NCBI RefSeq assembly: GCF_016918765.2
Contig: NZ_CP092104.1
Coordinates: 496,001 to 560,000 of the forward strand
Direction: 5' to 3'
DNA: 64,000 nt
Source: Flagellatimonas centrodinii
GTDB lineage: Bacteria; Pseudomonadota; Gammaproteobacteria; Nevskiales; Nevskiaceae
Of this stretch, positions 27,127 to 36,274 are shown piece after piece. The notes beneath the pieces were generated by a model, which worked only from the letters and a program-made list of their open reading frames with translations, ran no database searches and was not told the origin of the DNA. The translations under genes and the position numbers were made by a program. Every line of letters starts with the position of its first letter. Position 1 is the first letter of the stretch.

Positions 27127-27621
27127 ATGCCCTCCGTCGTTCCCTGCGCCGCGCTGGACCCGGCTGACCTGCGACAGTTCGTGGCCTCACTGGGCCTGAC
27201 GCTGCATTGGGTGGACGACAACGCGTCGATTCCCGGCAGCTACTGGGGCGATCCGGAAGCGGGATTGATCGGCAACGGCCTGCACGTGCGGGGAGACACG
27301 CCGGTCCACTCGATGCTGCATGAGCTCGGCCACTGGCGCTGCATGGATCCGGCCCGGCGCGCCACCGTCGATACCGATGCCTGCGGCAGCGACACCGAGG
27401 AAAACGCTGTCTGCTATCTGCAGGCATTGCTGGCCGACACGCTCCCGGGTTACTCCCGCGCCCGCCTGTTTCAGGACATGGATGCCTGGGGCTACCATTT
27501 CATCCTGGGAAGCGCCGAAGCCTGGTTCACCCACGACAGCGACGATGCGCAGCGATATCTACAGGAGCACGGCCTGATCAGCGCGACGGGCGCCCTGACC
27601 GGGTATCCGCGGCTGCGCTGA
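27127..27621 (+). CDS. Predicted small HExxH metallopeptidase-like protein
   Basis: 164 residues, no signal peptide and no membrane helix. H65-E66-L-G-H69 (MLHELGHWRCMD) and E91/E92 in TEENAVCYLQALLAD form a plausible gluzincin-type zinc site, with the glutamate 22-23 residues beyond the second histidine. The rest (PGSYWGDPEAGLIGNGLHVR near the front) matches no family I can name; a protein-level search would be needed. It is divergent from the acylase-like gene and convergent with the repeat lipoprotein. Real coding status is supported by the site, the length and the terminator hairpin after it. Confidence 0.65.
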   Translation: MPSVVPCAALDPADLRQFVASLGLTLHWVDDNASIPGSYWGDPEAGLIGNGLHVRGDTPVHSMLHELGHWRCMDPARRATVDTDACGSDTEENAVCYLQALLADTLPGYSRARLFQDMDAWGYHFILGSAEAWFTHDSDDAQRYLQEHGLISATGALTGYPRLR

Positions 27622-27630
27622 CCGTAACCA

Positions 27631-27656
27631 ACACCGCCCGCGTACGCGGGCGGTGT
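27631..27656. terminator. Hairpin between convergent HExxH and repeat-lipoprotein genes
   Basis: A 12-bp perfect stem (27631-27642 with 27645-27656) with a 2-nt loop, 10 bp past the HExxH stop. It has only a weak T run, so it may serve both strands. Confidence 0.6.
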
Positions 27657-27679
27657 CTCAGTCCGGGGGTCAGCCAGGA

Positions 27680-30157
27680 TCAGGGGGTGGTGCAGATCGG
27701 CAATAACAGGCCGGCGCCCGGCACTGCGCAGAGTGCATCGGTGAGCGCGCCTGCATCCGGTTCCGGCAAACCGCCGCCGTCAGTGCAGATCGGCAGGCCA
27801 TCGACGCCCGGCGTAGCGCAGAACCCAGCGAGCCCGGTGCTGATGCAGTCACTGAGCAATGCGGGGTCAACAATGCCGGCATCGCTTTGGCAGAACTCGC
27901 CGATCGCGCCGGTCACCGGCTCGAACAGGGCCAACAACCCATCGGCGTCGGTCGGCGGGGTGATGCCGCCCTCGCCACAGATCGGCAACTGCCCGGCCCC
28001 CGGCGCATCGCAGAAGGCGTCCAGACCCGTCGCCAGACAGGACGACAAGCCGGTGGAATCCCCTTCAATCAACGGGTCGGCGGTACAGAACATCGCGATA
28101 GCATCGGTGACCGGCGTGAACAGGCCCAGCAGGTCTTCAGGCCCAGTCGGCAGGCCACCACCCTCGCCGCAAACCGGCAACGCATCGGCACCGGGGGCGC
28201 TGCAGAACTGCGCCAGTCCGGTCGCCAGACAGGATGACAATCCGGTGGGGTCTCCCTCGATCAGCGGATCGGCCGTGCAGAAGGTGCCGATGGCTTCGGT
28301 CACCGGCGCCAGCAGGCCGAGAATATCCTCGGGACCGGTCGGCGGGGTGATGCCGCCTTCGTCGCAGATCGGCAACTGGTCGGCACCGGGGGCGCTGCAA
28401 AACTGCGCCAGTCCGGTCGCCAGACAGGCCGTCAGGCCGGTCGGGTCCTCGGCAATCAACGGATCGGCGGTGCAGAAGGTACCGATGGCTTCGGTCACCG
28501 GCGCCAGCAGGTCGAGAATGTCCTCGGGACCGGTCGGCGGGGTGATGCCGCCCTCGTCGCAGATCGGCAACTGATCGGCACCGGGGGCGCTGCAAAACTG
28601 CGCCAGCCCGGTCGCCAGACAGGCCGTCAGGCCGGTCGGGTCCTCGGCAATCAGCGGATCGGCGGTGCAGAAGGTACCGATGGCTTCGGTCACCGGCGCC
28701 AGCAGGCCGAGAATGTCCTCGGGACCGGTCGGCGGGGTGATGCCGCCTTCGTCGCAGATCGGCAACTGGTCGGCACCGGGGGCTGCGCAAAACTGCGCCA
28801 GCCCGGTCGCCAGACAGGCCGTCAGGCCGGTCGGGTCCTCGGCAATCAGCGGATCGGCGGTGCAGAAGGTGCCGATGGCTTCGGTCACCGGCGCCAGCAA
28901 GCCGAGAATATCTTCGGGACCGGTCGGCGGGGTGATGCCGCCTTCGTCGCAGATCGGCAACTGGTCGGCACCGGGGGCTGCGCAAAACTGCGCCAGCCCG
29001 GTCGCCAGACAGGCCGTCAGGCCGGTCGGGTCCTCGGCAATCAACGGATCGGCGGTGCAGAAGGTGCCGATGGCTTCGGTCACTGGCGCCAGCAGGCCGA
29101 GAATGTCCTCGGGACCGGTCGGCGGGGTGATACCGCCCTCGCCACAGATCGGCAGGGCATCGATACCCGGAACCGCGCAGACCTGTGTCAGTACCGTCGC
29201 CAGGCACGCGGTCAGACCGGTCGGATCTTCGGCAATCAGCGGGTCGGCGGTGCAGAACATAGCGAGTGCATCGGTCAACGGCGCCAGCAACGCGAGAACG
29301 TCATCCGGGTCGGGCGGCGTGATGGCGCCATCCTCGCAGATGGGCAGCTGGTCGGCCCCGGGGGCACCGCAGAATTCAGCAAGACCGGTGGCGAGGCAGG
29401 CGGTCAGATCGGTGGGGTCGGCTTCGATCAGCGGGTCGGCCGTGCAGAACATCGCGATGGCATCGGTGATCGGCGCCAACAGCGCCAGCACCTCTTCCGG
29501 ACTTGTGGGCGGTGTGAAGCCCCCCTCGGCGCAGATTGGCAACTGATCAGCCCCAGGTGCGTCGCAGAAGGCGGCCAGGCCTGTCGCGAGACAGTTGGTC
29601 AATTGCGTCGGATCTTCGCCAATCGGCGATTCCGCGGTGCAGAACTCGGCGATCTGCTCGGTCACCGGTTCGAGGAGGGCCAACAGGTCCTCAGGCGTAG
29701 ACGGAACGGCGAAGCCCTCGTCGTCGCATACCGGCGTTTCGTCCGGTGCGGCATCGCAGAAGGCAGCGAGCCCGGTCGCCAGACACGCGGACAGCGGAGT
29801 CGGATCGCCCTCGACGAGGGGGTCCTCGGTGCAGGCCGCCGCGATGGCATCCAGAATCGGCGCCAGCGGATTGGCGACCTCACCGGGTGGTGGCGTCGGC
29901 GTCGGCGTCGGTGTTGGGGTCACCGAGGGCGTGGGCGTGGGCGTCACGGTCGGCGTCGGCGTCACAGTCGGGGACGGCGTTGGCGTCCCGCTTGGCGTCG
30001 GGGTCGGCGTGGCGGTTGGCGTCGGGGTCGGCGTGGCGGTGGGGGTTGGGCTGGGCTGCCCATCACCACCGTTGTTGTTGCTGTTGCAGGCGCTGAGGCT
30101 GGCCGCCAGCAGCAGCCCGAGTGCACCCGCCCAGACCGGTGAACGATGTCGTGCCAT
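27680..30157 (-). CDS. Lipoprotein with Pro/Thr linker and eleven four-cysteine repeats
   Basis: 825 residues. Signal peptide with lipobox SLSAC, then a Thr-Pro linker of about 50 residues, then eleven tandem repeats of about 65 residues and a partial twelfth. A typical unit reads [42 protein letters not shown] and then ADPLI; each unit has four cysteines that could form two disulfides in the oxidising periplasm. Copies 4 to 9 are nearly identical, the outer ones diverged. No family is recognised. ATG 30157 was chosen because GGAGGAG lies 8 bp upstream, better placed than for GTG 30163. Surface adhesion, matrix binding or a toxin-like role are all guesses. Confidence 0.75.
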   Translation of the reverse strand: MARHRSPVWAGALGLLLAASLSACNSNNNGGDGQPSPTPTATPTPTPTATPTPTPSGTPTPSPTVTPTPTVTPTPTPSVTPTPTPTPTPPPGEVANPLAPILDAIAAACTEDPLVEGDPTPLSACLATGLAAFCDAAPDETPVCDDEGFAVPSTPEDLLALLEPVTEQIAEFCTAESPIGEDPTQLTNCLATGLAAFCDAPGADQLPICAEGGFTPPTSPEEVLALLAPITDAIAMFCTADPLIEADPTDLTACLATGLAEFCGAPGADQLPICEDGAITPPDPDDVLALLAPLTDALAMFCTADPLIAEDPTGLTACLATVLTQVCAVPGIDALPICGEGGITPPTGPEDILGLLAPVTEAIGTFCTADPLIAEDPTGLTACLATGLAQFCAAPGADQLPICDEGGITPPTGPEDILGLLAPVTEAIGTFCTADPLIAEDPTGLTACLATGLAQFCAAPGADQLPICDEGGITPPTGPEDILGLLAPVTEAIGTFCTADPLIAEDPTGLTACLATGLAQFCSAPGADQLPICDEGGITPPTGPEDILDLLAPVTEAIGTFCTADPLIAEDPTGLTACLATGLAQFCSAPGADQLPICDEGGITPPTGPEDILGLLAPVTEAIGTFCTADPLIEGDPTGLSSCLATGLAQFCSAPGADALPVCGEGGGLPTGPEDLLGLFTPVTDAIAMFCTADPLIEGDSTGLSSCLATGLDAFCDAPGAGQLPICGEGGITPPTDADGLLALFEPVTGAIGEFCQSDAGIVDPALLSDCISTGLAGFCATPGVDGLPICTDGGGLPEPDAGALTDALCAVPGAGLLLPICTTP
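28180..29150. repeat. Near-identical 195-bp tandem DNA repeats
   Basis: The segment GGCGGGGTGATGCCGCC begins at 28341, 28536, 28731 and 28926, and with a small change at 29121: exactly 195 bp apart each time. The copies differ at only a few bases, so they are recent duplications or kept alike by gene conversion. They encode the four-cysteine repeats. Confidence 0.9.
29884..30062. repeat. Low-complexity Thr-Pro linker DNA
   Basis: Short 6-, 12- and 18-bp variants of a GGCGTCGGGGTC-like unit encode alternating Thr-Pro residues between the lipobox and the repeat region. Confidence 0.85.
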
Positions 30158-30277
30158 GGTCACTTCTCCTCCAGTGAATCGTGGGCTTTGGGACGACCGC
30201 CCCTGCCTCTATTTGCCACGGTAGCCCACTGGAATGCCGACTGTCACCTCCGACGCGTCAGCCATTACCCCTCGCGC

Positions 30278-31027
30278 CTAGGTCGCCTTGGCCTGGTTGG
30301 CAACCGCTTCGGCGGCCCGCTTGGCCGCCTCGGGATCCCCCAGATAGCGGAACTCCCGAACCCGCAGCGATTCGTCCAGTTCAAACAACAACGGGATGCC
30401 GGTGGGGATGTTGAGTTCCAGGATCTCCGACTCCGACACCCCGTTGAGATACTTGTAGAGGGCCCGCAACGAGTTTCCGTGGGCGGTCACCAGCACGGTC
30501 TTGCCGGCCTTGAGGTCGGGAGCCACCTGGTCGTGCCAATAAGGCAGTACCCGCACCAGGGTGGTAGCCAGTGATTCGGTACCCGGCAACGCGGCCGGAT
30601 CGAGCCCGGCATAGCGTCGGTCATGGACCGGATGTCCGGGATCGGCGGCATCCATCGCCGGCGGCGGCACGTCGTAGGAGCGCCGCCAGATCTTGACCTG
30701 AGCCTCGCCATGCTTGGCGGTGGTTTCAGCCTTGTCGAGGCCCTGCAGTGCACCGTAGTGACGCTCATTCAGGCGCCAGGACTTGAGCATCGGCACCCAC
30801 AGCTGGTCCATGGCGTCCAACGCGGTCCAACAGGTGCGGATGGCGCGCTTGAGTACCGAGGTATGGGCGACGTCGAAGATCAAACCTTCGTCGCGCATCA
30901 GCCGACCGGCGGTGTTCGCCTCGCGGGCGCCCTGCTCGGTGATGTCGACATCGACCCAGCCGGTAAAGCGGTTTTCAAGGTTCCACTGGCTCTGGCCGTG
31001 GCGAAGCAGCACAAGTTTATGCGTCAT
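30278..31027 (-). CDS. gpmA: 2,3-bisphosphoglycerate-dependent phosphoglycerate mutase
   Basis: 249 residues. It interconverts 3- and 2-phosphoglycerate. The phosphohistidine motif is [12 protein letters not shown], with a second histidine at [22 protein letters not shown], and [11 protein letters not shown] are conserved. Full length for the dPGM family; the C-terminal tail ends ANQAKAT. Its start overlaps the stop of the gamma carbonic anhydrase gene by 3-4 bp, so it is the third member of a hydrolase/carbonic anhydrase/gpmA unit. Confidence 0.95.
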   Translation of the reverse strand: MTHKLVLLRHGQSQWNLENRFTGWVDVDITEQGAREANTAGRLMRDEGLIFDVAHTSVLKRAIRTCWTALDAMDQLWVPMLKSWRLNERHYGALQGLDKAETTAKHGEAQVKIWRRSYDVPPPAMDAADPGHPVHDRRYAGLDPAALPGTESLATTLVRVLPYWHDQVAPDLKAGKTVLVTAHGNSLRALYKYLNGVSESEILELNIPTGIPLLFELDESLRVREFRYLGDPEAAKRAAEAVANQAKAT

Positions 31028-31578
31028 CCGGACATCTCTTCTGAAACAGTTAATTGCGCCTCATGCCGTTGCTTGAGGCGGACATAATGCAGGGCCGAGT
31101 AACGCAGTTGCGCGCGCTCGGCATCATCAAGCGGACGCACCGGACGCGCCGGACTGCCTCGATGCAGCCAGCCGCCGCGGAGTTGCTTGCCCGGCGGCAC
31201 CATGCTGCCGGCGGCAAGCAGAACCTCGTCCTCGAGTACCGCGCGGTCCATCACGATGGCGCCCATCCCGATCAGGCAGCGATCCCCCACCCTACAGGCG
31301 TGCAGGATAACTCCGTGACCGATGGTGACCTCATCACCAATCTCCAGGGCCACACCGCCCGGGCTGTAAGGGCCATCGTGCGTGACATGCAGACAGCTGT
31401 TGTCCTGCACATTGCTGCGGGCACCGATCCGAATGGCGTTGACATCACCCCGAATCGTCACCAGCGGCCAGACACTGCAGTCGGCGCCCAACACGACATC
31501 GCCGATGACCTGCGCCGACGCGTCCACCCAAGCACCTGCAGACAGGCGCGGCCGCTTCGCCTCGAAGCTGCGAATCAC
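31024..31578 (-). CDS. Gamma carbonic anhydrase family protein (YrdA-like)
   Basis: 184 residues of left-handed beta-helix hexapeptide repeats ([20 protein letters not shown] and similar). The metal histidines lie in CLHVTHDG and [18 protein letters not shown] is a family marker. The GTG start at 31578 overlaps the upstream lipoprotein-hydrolase stop (GTGA). Many members are metal-binding acyltransferase-fold proteins whose carbonic anhydrase activity is unproven. Confidence 0.9.
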   Translation of the reverse strand: MIRSFEAKRPRLSAGAWVDASAQVIGDVVLGADCSVWPLVTIRGDVNAIRIGARSNVQDNSCLHVTHDGPYSPGGVALEIGDEVTIGHGVILHACRVGDRCLIGMGAIVMDRAVLEDEVLLAAGSMVPPGKQLRGGWLHRGSPARPVRPLDDAERAQLRYSALHYVRLKQRHEAQLTVSEEMSG

Positions 31579-32474
31579 GGCAGCAGGATGGGCGTGGTCT
31601 GGATCTCCGGCTCGTTGCTGCGCGGGGCATCCTGCGCGCGCCGCTTGATGAACTCGGCGATGGTGTCGAGGACATCCGACTGCCCGCGTAGTGGCGCCGC
31701 CAGGGTCGCGACGATGAACCGGTGGCTCATTTCCGGGTAGATCACCGTTTCCACGGCGCCCCCGGCCTGGGCCACCGCCTTGGCGAGATTGCGGGTGTTC
31801 TTCACCCACACCGCTTCGTCGTCCTCGCCATGCACCAGCAGCAAGGGCGGGTTGCGGCCGTCGGCAAAGAAGATCGGCTGGGATTTCTGGAAGGTCTCCG
31901 GCGGGCCGAACAGGTCGCGCAGATCCGGTGCGGTGATCGGCAGAAAGTCGTAGGGGCCTGCCAGACCGACCATCCCCTTGAGCTGGTCACGCGAGGTTCC
32001 GGCCGCTTCGAGGTAGGTCGGGTTCAGGGCCAGCATAGCGGCGATATGGGCGCCCGCCGAGTGCCCCATGACGAACATCTTCCGGGGGTCGCCACCGAAT
32101 CCATCGATGCGCTGCCGGGCCCAGGCCACCGCCTTGGCGCCGTCTTCGACGAAGGCCGGGAAACGGACCGAGGGATAAAGGCGATAGTCCGCCAGCACCG
32201 CGACGAAGCCGCGAGAGGCAAGCGCCTGCCCGACGAATTTGTAGTCGTCCTTGCTGCCCTCGCTCCAACGGCCGCCATAGAAGAACACCACCACTGGGGC
32301 GCCCTCGGCGCCGTCGGGTGTGTAAATGTCGAGCCGCAGCCCGTTCTCCGGGTCGAAGGGCTGGTTGGTCGCGACGGTATAGCCGCGATCCGGCGTCAGG
32401 GTATTGAGCACGGTGGTCCCGGCGCAGGCGGCCAGGAGCATCGCGGAACAGCAGGCAACCAACAGACGATGCAC
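31575..32474 (-). CDS. Lipid-anchored alpha/beta hydrolase
   Basis: 299 residues. Short signal MHRLLVACCSAMLLAAC ending in a lipobox, then an alpha/beta-hydrolase domain with VVVFFYGGRWSEGSK (oxyanion loop), serine in MGHSAGAH, Asp in LVHGEDDEAVW and His in SHRF. This is the BD-FAE/carboxylesterase-like group. GTG 32474 was chosen because GAGGA stands 8 bp ahead; the GTG at 32507 has no ribosome site and gives an odd arginine-rich start. It is the first gene of the three-gene overlapping unit ending in gpmA. Confidence 0.85.
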   Translation of the reverse strand: MHRLLVACCSAMLLAACAGTTVLNTLTPDRGYTVATNQPFDPENGLRLDIYTPDGAEGAPVVVFFYGGRWSEGSKDDYKFVGQALASRGFVAVLADYRLYPSVRFPAFVEDGAKAVAWARQRIDGFGGDPRKMFVMGHSAGAHIAAMLALNPTYLEAAGTSRDQLKGMVGLAGPYDFLPITAPDLRDLFGPPETFQKSQPIFFADGRNPPLLLVHGEDDEAVWVKNTRNLAKAVAQAGGAVETVIYPEMSHRFIVATLAAPLRGQSDVLDTIAEFIKRRAQDAPRSNEPEIQTTPILLP

Positions 32475-32580
32475 GGCGCAGGTCCTCGAACGTACGAAAA
32501 GTGTCACGGCGTATGGTAGCGCGGGCCTGCCAATTACCGCATGCTTGGGTCACAACAACCTAGGGACAGGAGCTGAACGG

Positions 32581-33150
32581 ATGCTGACCTACATCCTGCT
32601 GGGGATCGCTGGCATCGCGTTGCTGTACGGCATCGTGATCTACAACGGGCTGGTCAACCTCAAGCACAACGTATCGAAAAGCTGGAGCAACATCGACGTC
32701 CTGCTGCGACAGCGGCACGAAGAGCTGCCGAAGCTGGTCGAGACCTGCAAACAGTACATGCAATTCGAGCGCGAGGCGCTGGAACGGGTGATGGCCGCCC
32801 GCACCGGTGCCCATGTGGCGCGGCAGAAAGGCGACGTTGTCGGTGTCGGCAAGAGTGAGGGCATGATGCGCGCGGCGCTGGGCAGCATCCAGGCCACGGT
32901 CGAGGCTTACCCGGAACTCAAGGCCAACCAGTCGATCCAGACGCTGCTGTCACGCGTGACCGCCCTGGAGAATGCCATCTCCGACCGCCGCGAGTTCTAC
33001 AACGAGAGTGTCAACAACAACAATGTCCGGATCGAGCAGTTCCCGGACATTGTCATTGCCCGGCTGCTCGCATTCCGTCCCGCAGAGCTGCTGGAGTTCA
33101 CCGCCGACGAGCTGCAGGACCCCAACTTCAAGGCCCTGTTCAACAGCTGA
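32581..33150 (+). CDS. LemA family protein
   Basis: 189 residues: one N-terminal membrane helix (LLGIAGIALLYGIVIYNGLV) followed by a four-helix LemA domain with NVSKSWSNIDVLLRQRHEELPKLVETC, FYNESVNNNNVRIEQFPD and the C-terminal F-rich end. AGGAG is 8 bp before ATG 32581. LemA proteins are outer-facing, of unclear function; in this window it precedes a GIDE-type protein, the standard pairing in which LemA and an E3-like GIDE protein are co-transcribed. Confidence 0.93.
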   Translation: MLTYILLGIAGIALLYGIVIYNGLVNLKHNVSKSWSNIDVLLRQRHEELPKLVETCKQYMQFEREALERVMAARTGAHVARQKGDVVGVGKSEGMMRAALGSIQATVEAYPELKANQSIQTLLSRVTALENAISDRREFYNESVNNNNVRIEQFPDIVIARLLAFRPAELLEFTADELQDPNFKALFNS

Positions 33151-33167
33151 TCGCCGCGGCCGCGCAC

Positions 33168-34100
33168 ATGCTCTCGACCCTGCAGGCCGAGCTGGCGGCA
33201 GCATCGCCGGCACACTTCTGGATGGTGATCGCGGTCGTCACAGGGCTGGTGCTGCTTGGGGCGGTGCTGGGTTTCGGCCGGCTACGCCATGCCCGCATGA
33301 TGCAGGACCTGCCCACCTCGCGCGTGGCGAGTGCCTCGCAGGGCTATGTCGAACTCAAGGGGCACGCCGGCCTGTTGCCGGGCCCTCCGATCGTGTCGCC
33401 TCTCACGGCCGCCCGCTGCGTGTGGTGGGACTACCGGGTGGAGAAGAAGACACGGACCATTCGTAATGGCCGTAGCCGCAGCGAATGGCGGACCATCGCC
33501 CGCGCCACCTCGGACGAGTTGTTTCTCCTCACCGATCCCAGCGGCGACTGTGTGGTCGATCCACACGCCGCCACCGTGCATCCGAGCCTGCGTCGCCGCT
33601 GGCGGGGACACGGTCGAACGCCTTCGCAGATACCGGAACATTCGCCCTGGCTGTCGTTCGGCGACTATCGCTACTCCGAGCGGTTGATCCGCATCGGCGA
33701 TCCGATCTATGGCACCGGCCTGTTCCGCACTCAGAACGGGATCCAGTCCTTCAGTGAAAACGATGATGTCCGCGACCTGCTGGCCGACTGGAAGCGCGAC
33801 CAGCGCGACCTGCTCCACCGTTTCGATGCTGACGGCGACGGGCAGATCGACCTTGACGAATGGGAGGCCGCCCGTCGGGCAGCGTTGGCCGCGGTGCGAC
33901 AACGACATGTCGAGCAGGCGGTCGCCCCCGATCTCCATGTGTTGTGCCGACCATCGGACCGCCGTCCGTTCGTGCTGTCGACACTGTCGGAGGCGGCGCT
34001 GACCTCACGGACCCGCCGCTGGGCCGCGTTCTGGTTGCTGCTGACCATTGCCGCTTGCGCCCTTCTGGGCACCGCCCTGGAGGCGCGCGGTCTGCTCTGA
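33168..34100 (+). CDS. GIDE-type membrane protein with an EF-hand
   Basis: 310 residues. TM helix about 17-40, then the GIDE-like domain with VELKGHAGLLPGPPIVSPLT and ARCVWWDYRVEK, another segment GDYRYSERLIRIGDPIYGTG, an EF-hand loop at about 220-231 (DADGDGQIDLDE), and a C-terminal membrane helix. GIDE names the E3-ubiquitin-ligase-like domain family found next to lemA in bacteria, where there is no ubiquitin. The EF-hand is an added calcium-sensor-like element. Starts 17 bp after the LemA stop. Confidence 0.8.
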   Translation: MLSTLQAELAAASPAHFWMVIAVVTGLVLLGAVLGFGRLRHARMMQDLPTSRVASASQGYVELKGHAGLLPGPPIVSPLTAARCVWWDYRVEKKTRTIRNGRSRSEWRTIARATSDELFLLTDPSGDCVVDPHAATVHPSLRRRWRGHGRTPSQIPEHSPWLSFGDYRYSERLIRIGDPIYGTGLFRTQNGIQSFSENDDVRDLLADWKRDQRDLLHRFDADGDGQIDLDEWEAARRAALAAVRQRHVEQAVAPDLHVLCRPSDRRPFVLSTLSEAALTSRTRRWAAFWLLLTIAACALLGTALEARGLL

Positions 34101-34156
34101 GTGCAGGGTCGGGCTGGTTGCGGGATCATGGTGTCCCGTTCTCTCACCAGCCGCCG

Positions 34157-36196
34157 ATGACCCTGCCCGCCGATTCCCGCCTGCCGCTTCCCGATTTCGC
34201 CGGTCTCACGCCGGAGGCAGCGTTGACTACCCTGGATGCGGTGTTGGCGGACAACCGCGACCGCCTCAAGACCCTGGAGGCCCTGGAGGCACCCGGCTGG
34301 GATCAGTTGGTGGCACCGCTGGATGCGATGAATGACCGGTTGTCGCGCGCCTGGGGGCCAATCAGCCACCTGTTCGGCGTCAACAGCACACCGGAATGGC
34401 GTCAGGCGTACAACGCTGGCCTGCCCAAGCTGACCGAGTACAGCCTGGAGTTGTCGCAGTCAGCGCCGCTGTACCGGGCCTATCAGGCCCTCGCGGCCGC
34501 GCCCGACTTCAGCCAACAGTCGGCAGCCCGACAGAAAGTGGTGACCGACACGCTACGCGACTTCGCGCATTCCGGCGTCGGCCTGCCCGACGCCGAAAAA
34601 GCCCGCTTCAAGGCGATCTCGATGCGCCTGTCGGAACTGCAATCGCGGTTCGAGGAACAGCTGATGGACGCCATACAGGCATTCGGCCTGCACGTGGACG
34701 ATCTGTCCCGGCTCGACGGAATGAGCGCCACCGCGCGCGCTGCCGCTGAAGCCAAGGCGGCTGATCGGCAACTGGCGGGGGCCTGGCTGACGCTCGACTT
34801 TCCGTCTTTCGATGCCGTTGTGACGCATGTCCATGACCGCGATCTGCGCGAGGCGCTCTACACCGCCTATGTCACCCGCGCCTCCGACCAGGGGCCGCTT
34901 GCCGGCCGCTTCGACAACGGCGCCCTGATGATGGAAATTCTGGCCCTGCGTCAGGAGGAGGCCGCCCTGCTCGGGTTCCCCCATTTCGCCGCGCTGTCGC
35001 TGGCGTCAAAGATGGCCGAGTCCACCGAGGCGGTCGAAACCTTCCTGCGCGACCTGGCGCGCCGTGCCCGCCCGCGCGCCGAGCAGGAGCTGGCCGACCT
35101 CACCGCCTTTGCCCGTGCCCAGGGCGGCCCGGAGGCGCTTGCGCCATGGGACCTGGCCTACTGGAGCGAACGCTATCGCGACGCTTCCCTCGGCCTGTCC
35201 GATGAAGCGCTGAAGCCTTATTTCCCCGCACCGCAGGTGATCCGCGGCATGTTTGATCGCGTTGAATCCCTGTACGACGTGCGCATCGAGGTGATGGACG
35301 AGGTTGCGGTCTGGCATCCCGACGTCACCGTCTACCGCGTGGCACAGCCGGACGGCGACACCATCGGCCTGTTCTACCTCGACCCCTACGCCCGCGAACA
35401 CAAACGCGGCGGGGCCTGGATGGACGAGTGCCTCACCCGCCAGCGCCTGGAGGGACAACTGCAGCTTCCGGTCGCTTATCTGGTCTGTAACTTCACACCC
35501 CCACCACCCGGGCAGCCGGCCCTGCTGACCCACGATGAGGTGCTGACCCTGTTCCACGAATTCGGGCATGGCCTGCATCACCTGTTGACGCGGGTTGATG
35601 ATGCCGGCGTCTCGGGCATTCACGGTGTGGAGTGGGATGCGGTCGAGCTGCCCAGCCAGTTCATGGAAAACTGGTGCTACCACGCGCCCACCCTGCAGGG
35701 TTTTGCCCGCCACTGGCAAACCGGCGAACCGTTGCCGGCGGCGATGATTGACACCCTGCGCGCCTCCCGCACCTGGCAAAGTGGCATGGCGACCCTGCGT
35801 CAGATCGAGTTCTCGCTGTTCGACCTGCAATTGCACGCCAACCCGCCTCCCATCACGACGACGGCCCTGCTGGCCCGGCTGGCCGCGGTCCGCGAGACGG
35901 TGGCGGTGATGAAGGCGCCGGCCTTCAATCGCATGCCCTGGAGCTTCAGCCACATCTTCGCCGGCGGATACGCAGCGGGGTACTACAGCTACAAGTGGGC
36001 CGAGGTGCTGTCATCCGACGCCTTCGCCGCGTTCGAGGAAAGTGAGTTCGCCGTCGACACCGGACACCGCTTCCGCGATGCCATCCTGTCGCAGGGCGGA
36101 TCAGCACCGGCGATGGATCTGTTCGTGGCGTTTCGTGGCCGCAAGCCTGACCTTGATGCCCTCCTCCGACACGAGGGGCTGATCGAGGCTGCCTGA
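34157..36196 (+). CDS. prlC: Oligopeptidase A (M3 metallopeptidase)
   Basis: 679 residues, typical of OpdA/PrlC. The zinc motif is FHEFGHGLHH, with H467 and E468, and the third-ligand glutamate follows in the GVEWDAVELPSQFMENW region. Cytoplasmic, degrades oligopeptides including cleaved signal peptides. ATG 34157 follows a weak site in CAGCCGCCG; longer forms would overlap the GIDE gene. Its C-terminus (LLRHEGL) is normal. Convergence with no neighbour; nfeD follows 78 bp later. Confidence 0.95.
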   Translation: MTLPADSRLPLPDFAGLTPEAALTTLDAVLADNRDRLKTLEALEAPGWDQLVAPLDAMNDRLSRAWGPISHLFGVNSTPEWRQAYNAGLPKLTEYSLELSQSAPLYRAYQALAAAPDFSQQSAARQKVVTDTLRDFAHSGVGLPDAEKARFKAISMRLSELQSRFEEQLMDAIQAFGLHVDDLSRLDGMSATARAAAEAKAADRQLAGAWLTLDFPSFDAVVTHVHDRDLREALYTAYVTRASDQGPLAGRFDNGALMMEILALRQEEAALLGFPHFAALSLASKMAESTEAVETFLRDLARRARPRAEQELADLTAFARAQGGPEALAPWDLAYWSERYRDASLGLSDEALKPYFPAPQVIRGMFDRVESLYDVRIEVMDEVAVWHPDVTVYRVAQPDGDTIGLFYLDPYAREHKRGGAWMDECLTRQRLEGQLQLPVAYLVCNFTPPPPGQPALLTHDEVLTLFHEFGHGLHHLLTRVDDAGVSGIHGVEWDAVELPSQFMENWCYHAPTLQGFARHWQTGEPLPAAMIDTLRASRTWQSGMATLRQIEFSLFDLQLHANPPPITTTALLARLAAVRETVAVMKAPAFNRMPWSFSHIFAGGYAAGYYSYKWAEVLSSDAFAAFEESEFAVDTGHRFRDAILSQGGSAPAMDLFVAFRGRKPDLDALLRHEGLIEAA

Positions 36197-36274
36197 GTCG
36201 GGCCTCCGAGCCCGCGTGTCCCGTCAGGGGGTGCGTCGTTTTCGCGTGCGAGGTGAGGGGGGTAGACTGTTGCC

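Noticed and set aside
28180-29150. Regular DNA repeats considered as a CRISPR array
   Set aside because: Units are 195 bp, continuous without unique spacers, and in frame within a protein-coding gene.
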